From: Ignavibacterium sp.
Lineage (GTDB): Bacteria; Zixibacteria; MSB-5A5; GN15; PGXB01
NCBI GenBank assembly: GCA_020724775.1
Contig: DYGG01000003.1
Location: forward strand, 1 to 64,000
Length of the DNA: 64,000 bases
Reading direction: 5' to 3'
The notes beneath the pieces are model-generated. The model was not told the origin of the DNA. It saw nothing but the letters and a program-made list of their open reading frames with translations, and made no database searches. The position numbers and the translations under genes are program-made. Of the stretch, positions 1 to 8,619 are shown one piece after another. The stretch's first letter is position 1, and each line of letters opens with the position of its first letter.

Positions 1-36
1 AAAAACAAAGGACAGTCCCGAAAAACTGCCCTTTGT
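1..36 (-). terminator. Rho-independent terminator of the first secreted-protein gene
   Basis: Arms at 5-16 and 25-36 pair over 12 positions with one mismatch. On the minus strand the hairpin is followed by a T run (A's at 1-5 on the plus strand, cut by the window edge). It lies about 55 bases beyond the stop of the minus-strand gene at 90-1118. Confidence 0.6.
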
Positions 37-46
37 CATCAGTCTG

Positions 47-69
47 AGCCCCGCACGGCGGGGCTTTTT
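47..69 (+). terminator. Rho-independent terminator for a plus-strand unit left of the window
   Basis: A perfect 8-bp stem (47-54 with 58-65, AGCCCCGC/GCGGGGCT) is followed on the plus strand by TTTTT. No plus-strand gene in the window uses it, so it probably ends a gene lying to the left, converging with the minus-strand unit. The same stem arms occur at 25617-25638 on the other strand. Confidence 0.55.
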
Positions 70-89
70 AATTATCAAGTATGATGAAT

Positions 90-1118
90 TCACTTCAGGA
101 GAATCATCTTCCTCACATCAGAGAATTCTCCGGCAGAGAGTCGATAGAAATAAACACCGCTGGTTCGCGATGCCGCCGAATACTCAAAGGAATGGTGTCC
201 GGCGCTGAGGTGTCCCAAATCGAAACTCTCCAGTTGACGACCCAGGATATCATAAATTTCCAGCGAAACGGCGCTGGCACGGGGAAGTTCAAAGGAGATA
301 ACTGTCACCGGATTAAAGGGATTGGGACGGTTCTGGTGAAGGCTGAATCCGGCCGGCAAAAGAGTAGCGCCGTCATCAGGGGCATCGGTCATAACGATAT
401 GTGTAGTCACGGTGCCTTCTACAAAGACGGTCGGGTCAATGCCGGAACTGACTCGAAAAGTTATAATATCGGTTGTATCCTCAAACAGTACCGGCGGGAC
501 CAGAAAATCAAAGTACAGATAGGCGACCTGCCCGGCCGGGGCATAGACGAAGCCGAAAAATGGACGAACGATCCAGCCGTTATTGGAATTTGCCGAAATC
601 GTGTAGAAATCTATCCCCTGCCCTGTGTTCTGTACGCCGACCATATATCGAATGGTATCGCCGGGAGTGGCAAACCGGTCAGTCGGCATCGAATAGGGAG
701 CGATAGAAATTATTGCAGAGGCCGAGAGATTGACTTCTTTATCGTCGCCAAGAGCTCCGGTCCAATTGGGCATGTCGGGACCATGGACGGCGGCAAGACG
801 GCCGTTAATGACAAAAGTTATGGTCTCTCCTACTTCCGATGCCCCTTCATCAATGCCCGACAAGGGGTCATCCGCATAAACCGGCATGAAACCATAATTA
901 CCGGCGGTTGTGACCGTGTCGCTGCCGCAATGAGTCCCCTGACCGTCATAGGCATCGATTATGGAACCGACCGGAAGCGGCTGGCCATTGTAAGTCGAAA
1001 CCGACCCATAGAAATTCATCCATACGTTAGTAGGATGGACATCTCCGTATGCCAGAGACGCCAAAAACATCAAACTCATTCCTCCGACTATCAAAACCCT
1101 CAGAATTTTATCTTTCAC
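90..1118 (-). CDS. Secreted protein with FlgD-like C-terminal sorting domain
   Basis: 342 aa. A hydrophobic signal peptide (about residues 1-25) is followed by a module of roughly 90 residues with the motifs GSIIDAYDGQG, YGFMPVYADDP and DEGASEVGETI. A middle beta-rich region comes next, then a C-terminal segment (about 260-342) with QNRPNPFNPVTVISF, ILGRQLE and SGVYFYRL. That ending is the FlgD-like Ig/type A sorting tail of secreted FCB proteins. The first module is also found in the large upstream protein at 1183-5781. The start is GTG, chosen because AAGG lies 7 bases upstream and a signal peptide follows at once. It is probably exported and attached to or released from the surface; no enzymatic motif is visible. 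A 10-bp stem-loop separates it from the upstream gene, so the two may be co-transcribed. Confidence 0.8.
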   Translation of the reverse strand: MKDKILRVLIVGGMSLMFLASLAYGDVHPTNVWMNFYGSVSTYNGQPLPVGSIIDAYDGQGTHCGSDTVTTAGNYGFMPVYADDPLSGIDEGASEVGETITFVINGRLAAVHGPDMPNWTGALGDDKEVNLSASAIISIAPYSMPTDRFATPGDTIRYMVGVQNTGQGIDFYTISANSNNGWIVRPFFGFVYAPAGQVAYLYFDFLVPPVLFEDTTDIITFRVSSGIDPTVFVEGTVTTHIVMTDAPDDGATLLPAGFSLHQNRPNPFNPVTVISFELPRASAVSLEIYDILGRQLESFDLGHLSAGHHSFEYSAASRTSGVYFYRLSAGEFSDVRKMILLK

Positions 1119-1134
1119 GACTTCACCTTCCTTA

Positions 1135-1161
1135 TCCGGCTCCGCTTTACACGGAGCCGGA
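1135..1161 (-). other. Intercistronic stem-loop
   Basis: A perfect 10-bp inverted repeat (1135-1144 with 1152-1161, TCCGGCTCCG/CGGAGCCGGA) with a 7-base loop sits between the two secreted-protein genes, just upstream of the second gene's ribosome site. No T run follows on either strand, so it looks like an mRNA-processing or stability hairpin more than a terminator. Confidence 0.45.
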
Positions 1162-1182
1162 CCGAAGTTTATAGATTATACA

Positions 1183-4100
1183 CTACTTCATCAATACCAT
1201 TTTGCGGGTTTGCTCGAAGGCAGAGGTCTTCAGTTTGTAGAAATAGATACCGGATGCGACAGGATTACCGTCGGCATCGATACCTTCCCAAACGACCTGA
1301 TTCTCGCCGGCCTGTGCCAGACCGTCAAACAAAGTAATGACCTTGCGCCCGAGAATATTGTAAACATCAAGGGTGGCATGTCCGCCGGCAGGCAGAGAGA
1401 AGGAGATAGTCGTTGTGGGATTGAACGGATTGGGGTAGTTCTGACCAAGATAGAAACCGGTAGGCAGAATTGAGCCACTCTTGCTGGTCAGCGAGGAGAT
1501 TTCCACGCGGGCGCCAGCCTCTGACCAGGTAAAGGTCTCTTCAGATTCAATGCCGCCGATTTTGATGCGGAACTTCTCCCCTGCCGTCAGGCCATCACGC
1601 TCCGCCGTGGTTGGGTCGTCGCCATATACCGAGACGAAACCGAATTTTCCGTCCACGCCGACCGTTCCGGCGCCGACAATCCGGCCATCGGAGGTCATGG
1701 CAAGCAGGTCTGTTCCAGACGGCACAATCTGGCCGTCAAGAGTCAGAGATTTCGAGTAGATGCTCATCCAGAGACTGGATAGCGACAGGTTGTTCGGTTT
1801 GGCAACGCGGTTGACCTGTGCGAAGGTCTGGTCAAAGACCACTTTCGGTCCGATGCCGGGGTAAATCAGCATATCGTCCTGAGTAATTTTCAACCAGTAA
1901 CCGAGTCCCGGTTTCATCTCCAGCAAATCGGAGTAGTTGGGGAGGTCCGGGTCGTAGGTGCGACCGACGCCGTCGAATCCCAGGGCTACTATTAGGTGGT
2001 CATGGACTGATGCCAGAGCCTGGGGAGTCGGATAGGCGGTATCCGGCAGGTAACTAACCAGATTCCAACCGTATTCAAGCGCAATCGGGGTGGTAGGGGC
2101 AACAGGTACACCAGTTATGACCAGGGTATCTTCGCAAGTCATCTTAATCCAATAGCCGTGGAAGTGGTCCATATTCCAGAGAGTCGAGAAATCGGTCAGC
2201 GCGGGGTCATATGTGAAACCACCCTGTTCAAATCCGAGCACGACTTCGATGCAACCGGCTATGGGAGCCAGAAGCGCCTCGAGGTCGTCCATAGGAGTAT
2301 CGACATTCCATGAAATCAGGTTCCAGCCGCTGCGGAGCACGATGATGCGGTCTTCGACTGAAGCAACATCAAGGCAGACCTGCCAACTGTTGCCATTCTC
2401 TGTCCAGACCCGGTTGCCGGTTGCGGTCGCGGGATAACCGTTCACGAAGAAGGAAATGGTATCGCCCGGGTCGGCTCCTTCATCTTCTTCGGAGTACGGG
2501 TCATCGCGATAAACCGGCATTAAACCATAGTGACCGGCTTCGGTGACAAAATAACTGCCGCAAAGAATTCCATCGGGGTCATAGGCGTCAATCACCGAAC
2601 CGACCGGCAGCGGGACATTATAATATGTGTTCATATCACAATAGAAATTGACCCATTCGGGAGTCGGGGTGATATCAGGAATCGGGGTCAAAACGATATC
2701 AAAACCGATATTCCCGTATTCGATATCCTTCACCAGTCCGGGATAATACCCTGGCTTGTAAGCGTAGGCGTCAAAGGGGAACATAGAGAGTGAATTGCAG
2801 GCAAATTGGCCGTTGAAATCGGACATTTCTGTCGCCATGACGTATCCGGCAGGGAACTGATTCCAGAGTTCAACGGTGGCGCCTTCGATTTCATTGCCAT
2901 AAACATCGATGACCCGTCCGCAGACATAGCCTGAAATGCTGTCAATGACGATTCCACCATGGATAAAGGTCGGATTTATCGACATTCCGGTCGTGTCAGT
3001 AAAAACCAGATGATTCATCAGAATCGTGGTCGAATCGATCTTGACAAACGAGGTGGTAGCGGAATCGGAAACTGAGAAATGCAGTTTCGCCAGAAGTCCG
3101 CGACCCGGATTTATGAACGGGGTGAAGATGGTGAAAACGCCGAATTGCGCCTGTTGATTGGCGTTGTCGATAGCCACCGGTTTGGAGTCGGCATAACCGA
3201 CACGGGTACCATCAAAAGTGATGGAATCGAGAGTTACCTCATTGGAGTTCCAGCGGAATGGCATCTGCACACCCGAAAGGAGTTCATTATTCTTGAAATA
3301 AACCGGCACAGTGACAGAACTTCCGGTAGTTGCCGGTACCGTGGCAATCCAAAGCGAATCCTCATAACTGGGAGGAGCGCTGTTAATTCTGAGCATGACC
3401 GGCACGGCTACCGGTGAATTGCCGGCAGCCGGGGCGGCGACCCAGATGGTATCGATATAATCGCCCGGCGTCAGACCGAAAGGATTAACCGAGAATATGA
3501 CCGAATCGGGAGTGGTGCGCGGCCAGGCGGTATTGAAAGTAATCCACCCGCTGCTATTGGACGCGCTGTACGGAATGTGGTAGCCGTTCATCTCGTAAAC
3601 AACCATAGCGCGGTTCATGATGGGCGCGCCTTCATAAACCTCGATATCAAAGAGCGCCGGGCTGACCAGCAGCGTGGTCTCAGGCGGAGTGGCATCAAGC
3701 ACATTTATGGTCACATAAGCGGTATCGCTGAGAACACCGTCGGTAGCAATGAAAGTTACGTCATAAAGTCCGGCCTGGTCGAAGTCGGGCCAGAAGTAGA
3801 ATAATACCTCACCGAAACCGGAATCTTCAAAAAGAGCGTTCGGGGGAAGATTCTCCGCCAGAAGGGACGGAATCGTTCCGTCGGGGTCAATGGCGGAGAC
3901 TTCAAAATTCAGCAAGGCTCCTTCATAGACGCTGAAGACGGAACTGTCGGGAAATATGGAGATAACCGGCGGTCGAGGAATATCGACCACGGTAATCTGA
4001 ATCATCTCGGAGTCGACAAAGAATCCATCGGAGGCATAGAAGGTAATATCATAAGTTCCTGACTGGTTGAATTCAGGCCAGAATACAAATAATCCGGTGC

Positions 4101-5781
4101 CGTTGGCGCTGTCAAAGAAGGTTGCATTGGGTGGCAGAGTCGAAGCGCTTAATAGCGGTATAGTGCCATTGGGGTCGCTGGCAGTAATAAGGAAGAGCAA
4201 CTGGGCGCCCTCGTCGACCGACTTGTTTCCAATCGGGGCGAGAACCGGAGGGTCATTCACGTCGGTGACGGTGATGGTTACGATTTCGAGGGCGGTTTCG
4301 GCGCCGTCAAAAACAGAAAAGGTGACCAGATGGTCGCCGACCTGGGTTTCATCGGGTGTGAAATCGAAGGTTCCGGTGCCATCACCGTTATCGTTGAAAG
4401 TGGCATTGAGAGGAACATTGTCGGCGAATAGTTGGAGAGGGTCATTATCCGGGTCGCTTGCCGAGATATTGAAATTGAGATTTTCCAGTTTGGCGACCGA
4501 CTTAGGTCCAATCGGGTTTAAGACCGGCGGTCGATTGACATTGTTTACGGTTATTGTAACCAGTTCGGAATCAGAGTGACTCCCGGCTATAATATCGCTT
4601 ACAATGAAATAAAGGGGAATAGTGCCGCTCTGTTCGAAATTCGGTCTAAAAGTGAATGTCGCCGTGCCGTTATTGTGATTGGTCAGAGTGGCATTCAGAA
4701 GCGGCGCCGGCTCGAAGGTGAACAACAGACTGTTTCCATCGGGGTCGGTGCCAGAAATCAAAAAGGAAAGGGTATCTCCCTCATCGACCGACTTATCCCC
4801 TATCGCAGCGAGAACCGGGGGGCGATTGGTGTTGGATACCGTGATCGTTACCAATTCGGAATCAGCGGCGCCTTCATCATCGACCACTTTGAACCAGATC
4901 GGATATGAGCCCGACTGGGTATAGTCCGGCGAAAAGGAGAAACTGGCGGAAGTGGTATTTATGGGGGTTAGAGTGGCGTTGGCAGGAAGCGGCGTGGTGC
5001 TGAAAGTCAAGGGGTCGGTATCGGGGTCAGAGGCTGTAATGGTAAATTCAAGAGTGGCCCCTTCGGCGACCGATTTGTTGCCAATGGCATCGAGCACGGG
5101 AGGCTGGTTGGTCGGGGCATTCGGGTCAGCAACTTCCCAGCACCAGGGGTGCCCCTGAGCAAACGCATAGATGTCGGCGCCGGCATCATTGCCAAATGCC
5201 CAGTCGAACGATGGGTCATTCAACCAGGCGGAGTCGATACAGATAGTCCCCGGCTGGTTAATCTGGTAATGCAACTCGTAATAAGGGGTAGGGGCCGTCG
5301 TGGCGGGAAAACCAACGGTTGTGGCAAAGCTATGTCCAAAATAATCGGGCAGGGTGCCATCAAAATCGTCGATCTTAAAGGCATAGGGCCAATCGGACGG
5401 TTTCCCAAAAAGGCCCCACAAGGTTTCAGTATTGAAGCCATTCTTCAAAGCCACGTTATTGTATGGGGCAGGAAGGACTGCTCTACCCGTGCCGGTAGGA
5501 GCGTTCACTTTGGTAACAGAAGTTAGATTCGGCGAATTTATCGCCAAAGTGTAACCTCCTCCCAACATAGAATCCGCCGGGATCGGTTTGAAGTCCCAGT
5601 AGATTTCAAAGTAGAAAGGTTCTCCCATCCTGATCTTGTCAACTCCCCCTTGATTGAATAGGAATTGGCTTGGCACTACCGGATAGAGCCGGAGAGTGTC
5701 CGTATAAGATTGAGAATTGGCCGGCCCGGAGGCAATGATAATCAGGCAGACCAATGTAAGCAGAAACCATTTCGTCTTCAT
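1183..5781 (-). CDS. Giant secreted Ig/cadherin-repeat protein with cohesin-like and sorting domains
   Basis: 1532 aa. Order: signal peptide (about 1-24); N-terminal beta domain to about 222; four repeats of about 95 aa opening with N(Q/R/D)PPVL..IG.KSV..G, plus two more divergent ones, to about 800; a cohesin-like domain (about 804-935); a carboxypeptidase-regulatory-like domain (about 947-1035, GRVIDVYGNEIEGATVEL); the module shared with the 90-1118 protein (about 1040-1140, GSVIDAYDPDG, GLMPVYRDDP); two copies of a repeat with GWNLISWN/GWNLVSYL; a third, diverged copy of the shared module (about 1337-1430); and a FlgD-like sorting tail (QNYPNPFNPTTTISFSLP). The ATG at 5781 has AGGAG 7 bases upstream; an in-frame ATG 18 bases earlier lacks a ribosome site. 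Repeats of the PPVL type are cadherin-like and often calcium-binding, so an adhesive or scaffold role at the cell surface is inferred. The cohesin-like domain might bind dockerins, but no partner is shown. Confidence 0.85.
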   Translation of the reverse strand: MKTKWFLLTLVCLIIIASGPANSQSYTDTLRLYPVVPSQFLFNQGGVDKIRMGEPFYFEIYWDFKPIPADSMLGGGYTLAINSPNLTSVTKVNAPTGTGRAVLPAPYNNVALKNGFNTETLWGLFGKPSDWPYAFKIDDFDGTLPDYFGHSFATTVGFPATTAPTPYYELHYQINQPGTICIDSAWLNDPSFDWAFGNDAGADIYAFAQGHPWCWEVADPNAPTNQPPVLDAIGNKSVAEGATLEFTITASDPDTDPLTFSTTPLPANATLTPINTTSASFSFSPDYTQSGSYPIWFKVVDDEGAADSELVTITVSNTNRPPVLAAIGDKSVDEGDTLSFLISGTDPDGNSLLFTFEPAPLLNATLTNHNNGTATFTFRPNFEQSGTIPLYFIVSDIIAGSHSDSELVTITVNNVNRPPVLNPIGPKSVAKLENLNFNISASDPDNDPLQLFADNVPLNATFNDNGDGTGTFDFTPDETQVGDHLVTFSVFDGAETALEIVTITVTDVNDPPVLAPIGNKSVDEGAQLLFLITASDPNGTIPLLSASTLPPNATFFDSANGTGLFVFWPEFNQSGTYDITFYASDGFFVDSEMIQITVVDIPRPPVISIFPDSSVFSVYEGALLNFEVSAIDPDGTIPSLLAENLPPNALFEDSGFGEVLFYFWPDFDQAGLYDVTFIATDGVLSDTAYVTINVLDATPPETTLLVSPALFDIEVYEGAPIMNRAMVVYEMNGYHIPYSASNSSGWITFNTAWPRTTPDSVIFSVNPFGLTPGDYIDTIWVAAPAAGNSPVAVPVMLRINSAPPSYEDSLWIATVPATTGSSVTVPVYFKNNELLSGVQMPFRWNSNEVTLDSITFDGTRVGYADSKPVAIDNANQQAQFGVFTIFTPFINPGRGLLAKLHFSVSDSATTSFVKIDSTTILMNHLVFTDTTGMSINPTFIHGGIVIDSISGYVCGRVIDVYGNEIEGATVELWNQFPAGYVMATEMSDFNGQFACNSLSMFPFDAYAYKPGYYPGLVKDIEYGNIGFDIVLTPIPDITPTPEWVNFYCDMNTYYNVPLPVGSVIDAYDPDGILCGSYFVTEAGHYGLMPVYRDDPYSEEDEGADPGDTISFFVNGYPATATGNRVWTENGNSWQVCLDVASVEDRIIVLRSGWNLISWNVDTPMDDLEALLAPIAGCIEVVLGFEQGGFTYDPALTDFSTLWNMDHFHGYWIKMTCEDTLVITGVPVAPTTPIALEYGWNLVSYLPDTAYPTPQALASVHDHLIVALGFDGVGRTYDPDLPNYSDLLEMKPGLGYWLKITQDDMLIYPGIGPKVVFDQTFAQVNRVAKPNNLSLSSLWMSIYSKSLTLDGQIVPSGTDLLAMTSDGRIVGAGTVGVDGKFGFVSVYGDDPTTAERDGLTAGEKFRIKIGGIESEETFTWSEAGARVEISSLTSKSGSILPTGFYLGQNYPNPFNPTTTISFSLPAGGHATLDVYNILGRKVITLFDGLAQAGENQVVWEGIDADGNPVASGIYFYKLKTSAFEQTRKMVLMK

Positions 5782-6114
5782 CACTTGCTCCTGTTTCATT
5801 TGTATATTTGAGTCATTTATTTCGTGAGGATATTTTAGAGATACTCAGCCAATATAAGAATGCCATTTTTCACTCGCCTGTCCGGCGAAAGCAGCCGTTT
5901 GGGGTTCACCTTCTGTCCTTTCCCTCCCGTCAGAAATAGTTATAGATACCAGTCAACACTTTAGCAAAGCTAGTACCACTTATTTCTCAAAAATATGGCA
6001 AATGCAAGTAATCTAATGGGCTCAGCAACAATAAAATATGATTGTCGAAAATAAAGTCAAGTTAAATAATGATAACGAGATACGCAAAATTATGCACAAA
6101 AATGCCAAAACATA
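5782..6114. other. Long 5' leader of the giant Ig-repeat gene; no gene seen
   Basis: 333 bases without a credible ORF. Assuming the promoter at 6033-6060, the minus-strand transcript would have a leader of about 245 bases. Its part at about 5870-5940 is GC-richer than the surroundings and contains short stems, for example TCGCC/GGCGA at 5874-5888. I compared it from memory with c-di-GMP, TPP, FMN and SAM-I riboswitch cores and found no convincing match. Confidence 0.4.
6033..6060 (-). promoter_or_regulatory. Candidate sigma-70 promoter for the giant Ig-repeat gene
   Basis: On the minus strand TTGACT (6055-6060) is separated by 16 bases from TATTTT (6033-6038). The -35 matches consensus at 5 of 6 and the -10 at 4 of 6. 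It points at the gene starting at 5781, some 250 bases away. Confidence 0.35.
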
Positions 6115-6495
6115 TCACTTCGACTTGCGGCTTCTCCGACGCCAAAGCCAGAGCAAAATGAGGATAAGAATAGAGCCCGAAATATCGGAAATGGCGTCGG
6201 TCAAATCCGGCTGGCGCCCGGGAATAAACTTTTGATAAGTCTCATCAAGCGCGGCAAAGAGGCTGAGAAAGAGAATTGAGAGTAGAAATACGGAGCGGTC
6301 GGAAAGGCGATCGGAAATGTTAGAGAATGAGCGATAAACCAGGACCGCAAAAATTGCGTATTCGAGGAAATGAATTATTTTATCCACCCCGATAAACCTC
6401 AAGCGGGGCGTGTGAAAATGCGCGATGGAAGAGAGAATTATGATGAGAAGCCCGTAGAGAATTGCCGGAAGATGGTATTTCAGAAATTTATTCAT
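6115..6495 (-). CDS. VanZ-like membrane protein
   Basis: 126 aa with about four hydrophobic segments. The pattern DKIIHFLEYAIFAVLV in the second quarter and ALDETYQKFIPGR followed by DAISDISGS near the C terminus is the usual signature of short VanZ-family proteins. VanZ gives low-level teicoplanin resistance in enterococci, but the role of most homologues is unknown. The gene is alone on this strand, divergent from the acetyltransferase at 6694, with 198 bases between them. The ATG has no clear Shine-Dalgarno sequence. Family assignment is good; function is open. Confidence 0.8.
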   Translation of the reverse strand: MNKFLKYHLPAILYGLLIIILSSIAHFHTPRLRFIGVDKIIHFLEYAIFAVLVYRSFSNISDRLSDRSVFLLSILFLSLFAALDETYQKFIPGRQPDLTDAISDISGSILILILLWLWRRRSRKSK

Positions 6496-6693
6496 TGTCG
6501 CGCTTTCAGGTCAGCGCTAATCCTAAAGGATTAATATTATAGGGGCAAGTAAAAAAGCGCCAGAGCGCCAATATTCTGAAAACTGAAGGGGGGTACCAGA
6601 TTGCGATAAATAGTAAATTGCCTTGCCCCGATATAAGAAATAGAATAAACTTCCCGTAAAGGGAAAGCGCGGCGCGATCATGAGGAACAGGAA
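6496..6693. other. Divergent intergenic region with a small palindrome
   Basis: 198 bases between the divergent VanZ and GNAT genes, so it should carry both promoters; I could not pick a convincing pair. A 7-bp inverted repeat with a two-base loop lies at 6518-6533 (TAATCCT-AA-AGGATTA). It resembles the core of the larger palindrome at 10730-10751 and may be a decayed relative. Confidence 0.35.
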
Positions 6694-7257
6694 ATGAGCA
6701 ATGATGAGAATCCGGTAACTTTTCCAATTCTGATCGGCAAGAAAGTTTTCTTGCGGCCGATGGAGCCGGAAGATAACCGTCTCACATACCCCTGGTTTCT
6801 GGCATCCGACCCTCAGAGCCAGTCCTGTCATCAGGTCAAAGTAGCGGGTCTGGAAGAAGTGGTGGAGGCGTCACGGAAAAGAGAAGCCTGCGACAAAGAA
6901 GGCTCCTTCATGATTGTGCGGCGGGAAGACCGAGTGCCGGTCGGCAAGATCCGATATTTCAATCTTAATCTTCTCAATCGGACGGCAGAGATTGGATACC
7001 TGGTAAATCCTGCCGAGCAGAGGAAGGGATATGCCCGGGAAGGGTTGATTTTACTTGCCCGCTTCCTGTTTGAAAAATTAGACCTTAACAAAATTTATGC
7101 GCAGACAGGTGCGTTTAATAACGCCTCAGTGGCGCTGCTTCGCTCACTTAGTTTTCATCAGGATGCCACCTTGCGAGAGCATCATCTTTACAACGGAAAA
7201 GTGCACGACGACTTTATTTTTTCGCTGCTGCGGCGAGAATTTGAGGGAAGTGATTGA
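6694..7257 (+). CDS. GNAT-family N-acetyltransferase (RimJ/RimL-like)
   Basis: 187 aa. The N terminus has the RimL-type opening (VFLRPMEPEDNRLTYPW), and the acetyl-CoA binding region is seen at about 107-125 (EIGYLVNPAEQRKGYAREG, the R/Q-x-x-G-x-G/A loop being QRKGYA). The later stretch with FNNASVALLRSLSFHQ matches the usual NxxAxxLxxxxGF region, with S in place of G. The likely reaction is acetyl transfer from acetyl-CoA to an amino group of a protein, antibiotic or sugar; the substrate cannot be told. The ATG follows AGGAACAGGAA. It is the first gene of a short plus-strand group with the CBS and methyltransferase genes, though gaps of 100-130 bases suggest separate promoters. Confidence 0.8.
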   Translation: MSNDENPVTFPILIGKKVFLRPMEPEDNRLTYPWFLASDPQSQSCHQVKVAGLEEVVEASRKREACDKEGSFMIVRREDRVPVGKIRYFNLNLLNRTAEIGYLVNPAEQRKGYAREGLILLARFLFEKLDLNKIYAQTGAFNNASVALLRSLSFHQDATLREHHLYNGKVHDDFIFSLLRREFEGSD

Positions 7258-7386
7258 CCGTTCCGCGGGGGTCTCTGGGAAGACAGGTATCAGAAGGAAC
7301 AATAGAAGGACAGTCTCGGAAAGGGAGAATTTTTCGTATAAATTTCGGATTGAATTTGTAAACTATCAGGGATTGCTGGAGGCGAT

Positions 7387-7824
7387 ATGAAAGTTAGTGA
7401 TCTTCTCAAGAACAAAGGTTATGAAACCGAGACAATCGAGCCGGATAAGAGCATTAAAGAGGCGATGGATGTAATCGTCGCTAAGCGTATTGGGGCGCTT
7501 CCCGTTCTGGACAAGGGAGAACTGGTTGGAATCATAACGGAGCGTGATATTTTCCGTCTGCTTCATAAGAACGGCGCGGGGGCGTTTACTTTCAAAGTCA
7601 GCGATGTCATGACCAGAAAACTGGTGGTGGGAATTCTCGATGACGATATTGAGATGGTGCAAGCAATCATGACCAACAACCGCTTCCGACATCTGCCTAT
7701 AATGGACGGCAGAAAAATGGCGGGAATAATCTCTATCGGAGATATTGTCAAATCCCACGTCAAGAATCTTCAGATTGAAAATCGATACCTGATTGATTAT
7801 ATCACCGGAAAGTATCCCGGTTGA
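7387..7824 (+). CDS. Two-CBS-domain protein
   Basis: 145 aa consisting almost entirely of a tandem CBS pair (a Bateman module). The first runs about 1-65 (IGALPVLDKGELVGIITERDI), the second about 70-130 (RFRHLPIMDGRKMAGIISIGDI). Such stand-alone pairs bind adenosine nucleotides and act as sensors for partner proteins. There is no attached catalytic or DNA-binding domain, so the partner is unknown. The start is clear: GGAGG lies 4-5 bases before the ATG. The 86-base palindromic stretch at 7834-7920 begins just after the stop codon. Confidence 0.85.
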   Translation: MKVSDLLKNKGYETETIEPDKSIKEAMDVIVAKRIGALPVLDKGELVGIITERDIFRLLHKNGAGAFTFKVSDVMTRKLVVGILDDDIEMVQAIMTNNRFRHLPIMDGRKMAGIISIGDIVKSHVKNLQIENRYLIDYITGKYPG

Positions 7825-7833
7825 TTCAGGCTC

Positions 7834-7920
7834 TGTCTCAGACAACTAAAATTCTCCGGAATTTGTCCGATTACTAAATATAAATATTGGGCAGAAGCAA
7901 TTTCGGACGGTTGTGAGACA
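7834..7920. repeat. Imperfect long inverted repeat upstream of the methyltransferase
   Basis: The gap between two genes is almost wholly palindromic. TGTCTCA (7834-7840) and CAAC (7843-7846) pair with GTTG (7910-7913) and TGAGACA (7914-7920). Inside, GTCCGA (7865-7870) pairs with TCGGAC (7903-7908), and AAATTC/GAATTT (7849-7864) forms a small hairpin. It ends three bases before the ATG at 7924, so it could act on expression or be a small palindromic mobile repeat. Confidence 0.5.
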
Positions 7921-7923
7921 ATT

Positions 7924-8619
7924 ATGCACCTGACAGGAAATCCGGAAAAAGCCAGCGGTTATTACGACGAGATTTATGCCCGGGGCTACAACACCGGCGG
8001 CTATTATCCGCTGTACAACCGGGTTTTGCAGATGGTTCGTCAGATTCCCGAGCCGCGGGTGCTTGAAATTGGCTGTGGGATTGGTGATTTAGCCAAGATT
8101 CTGATTGAGAACCGGATACCGTACCGCGGCTTCGATTTCAGCGCGAAAGCGGTGGAATGCGCAAAAAATCTTTGCTTGACGGGGAATTTTGAGGTTGGTG
8201 ACGCCTACCAGCGCCGCTGTTATCTTCCTGAAGATTACAATATCGCCATCGCTCTTGAGGTCCTGGAGCATGTTGACGATTTTCGGGTCATTGAAAATAT
8301 CCCGGAAGGGGTGGAACTGATAGCCTCGGTGCCAAATTACTTTGATACCGCGCACCTCCGTCTTTATCAGGAACCACAACGAGACATTATCGAAAGATTT
8401 CGACCGTACCTCGAAGTTACCTATGTCGGAATTTTAACGCCGGACAATATCCCAACTCCCCAGAGCAAGATTATCTACCTATTTCGAGGCACCCGAAGGC
8501 AGTCGGCGGTAAAAGATGAAATCCGCCTTGAGAGCAAAACGGCGACGGTTGGCAGAAATGAACTCTGCCCCTGCGGCTCCGGGAAAAAGTTCAAGAAATG
8601 CTGTCTGCTGAATAATTGA
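7924..8619 (+). CDS. Class I SAM methyltransferase with C-terminal SEC-C zinc motif
   Basis: 231 aa. Residues about 40-150 form a Rossmann methyltransferase core: motif I is VLEIGCGIGDLAKIL, an acidic position follows in GFDFSAKAVE, and the motif IV region is IAIALEVLEHVDD. The last 20 residues carry a SEC-C zinc motif, NELCPCGSGKKFKKCC, which is known from the SecA tail and from various nucleic-acid or ribosome-linked proteins. I infer a small-molecule or macromolecule methyltransferase docked to a partner through the zinc tail; the substrate is unknown. The ATG has no strong ribosome site (GTGAGAC precedes it), and the palindrome at 7834-7920 covers the translation-initiation upstream region. 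Confidence 0.82.
   Translation: MHLTGNPEKASGYYDEIYARGYNTGGYYPLYNRVLQMVRQIPEPRVLEIGCGIGDLAKILIENRIPYRGFDFSAKAVECAKNLCLTGNFEVGDAYQRRCYLPEDYNIAIALEVLEHVDDFRVIENIPEGVELIASVPNYFDTAHLRLYQEPQRDIIERFRPYLEVTYVGILTPDNIPTPQSKIIYLFRGTRRQSAVKDEIRLESKTATVGRNELCPCGSGKKFKKCCLLNN

Noticed and set aside
81-1337. Long plus-strand open frame of 418 codons
   Set aside because: It is antisense to two secreted-protein genes with signal peptides, sorting domains and ribosome sites. Its translation has no recognisable domain and is rich in the odd residues of a shadow frame.
5782-6026. c-di-GMP or other known riboswitch in the leader of the giant Ig-repeat gene
   Set aside because: The conserved core strings of the classes I could recall are absent; only generic short stems are visible.
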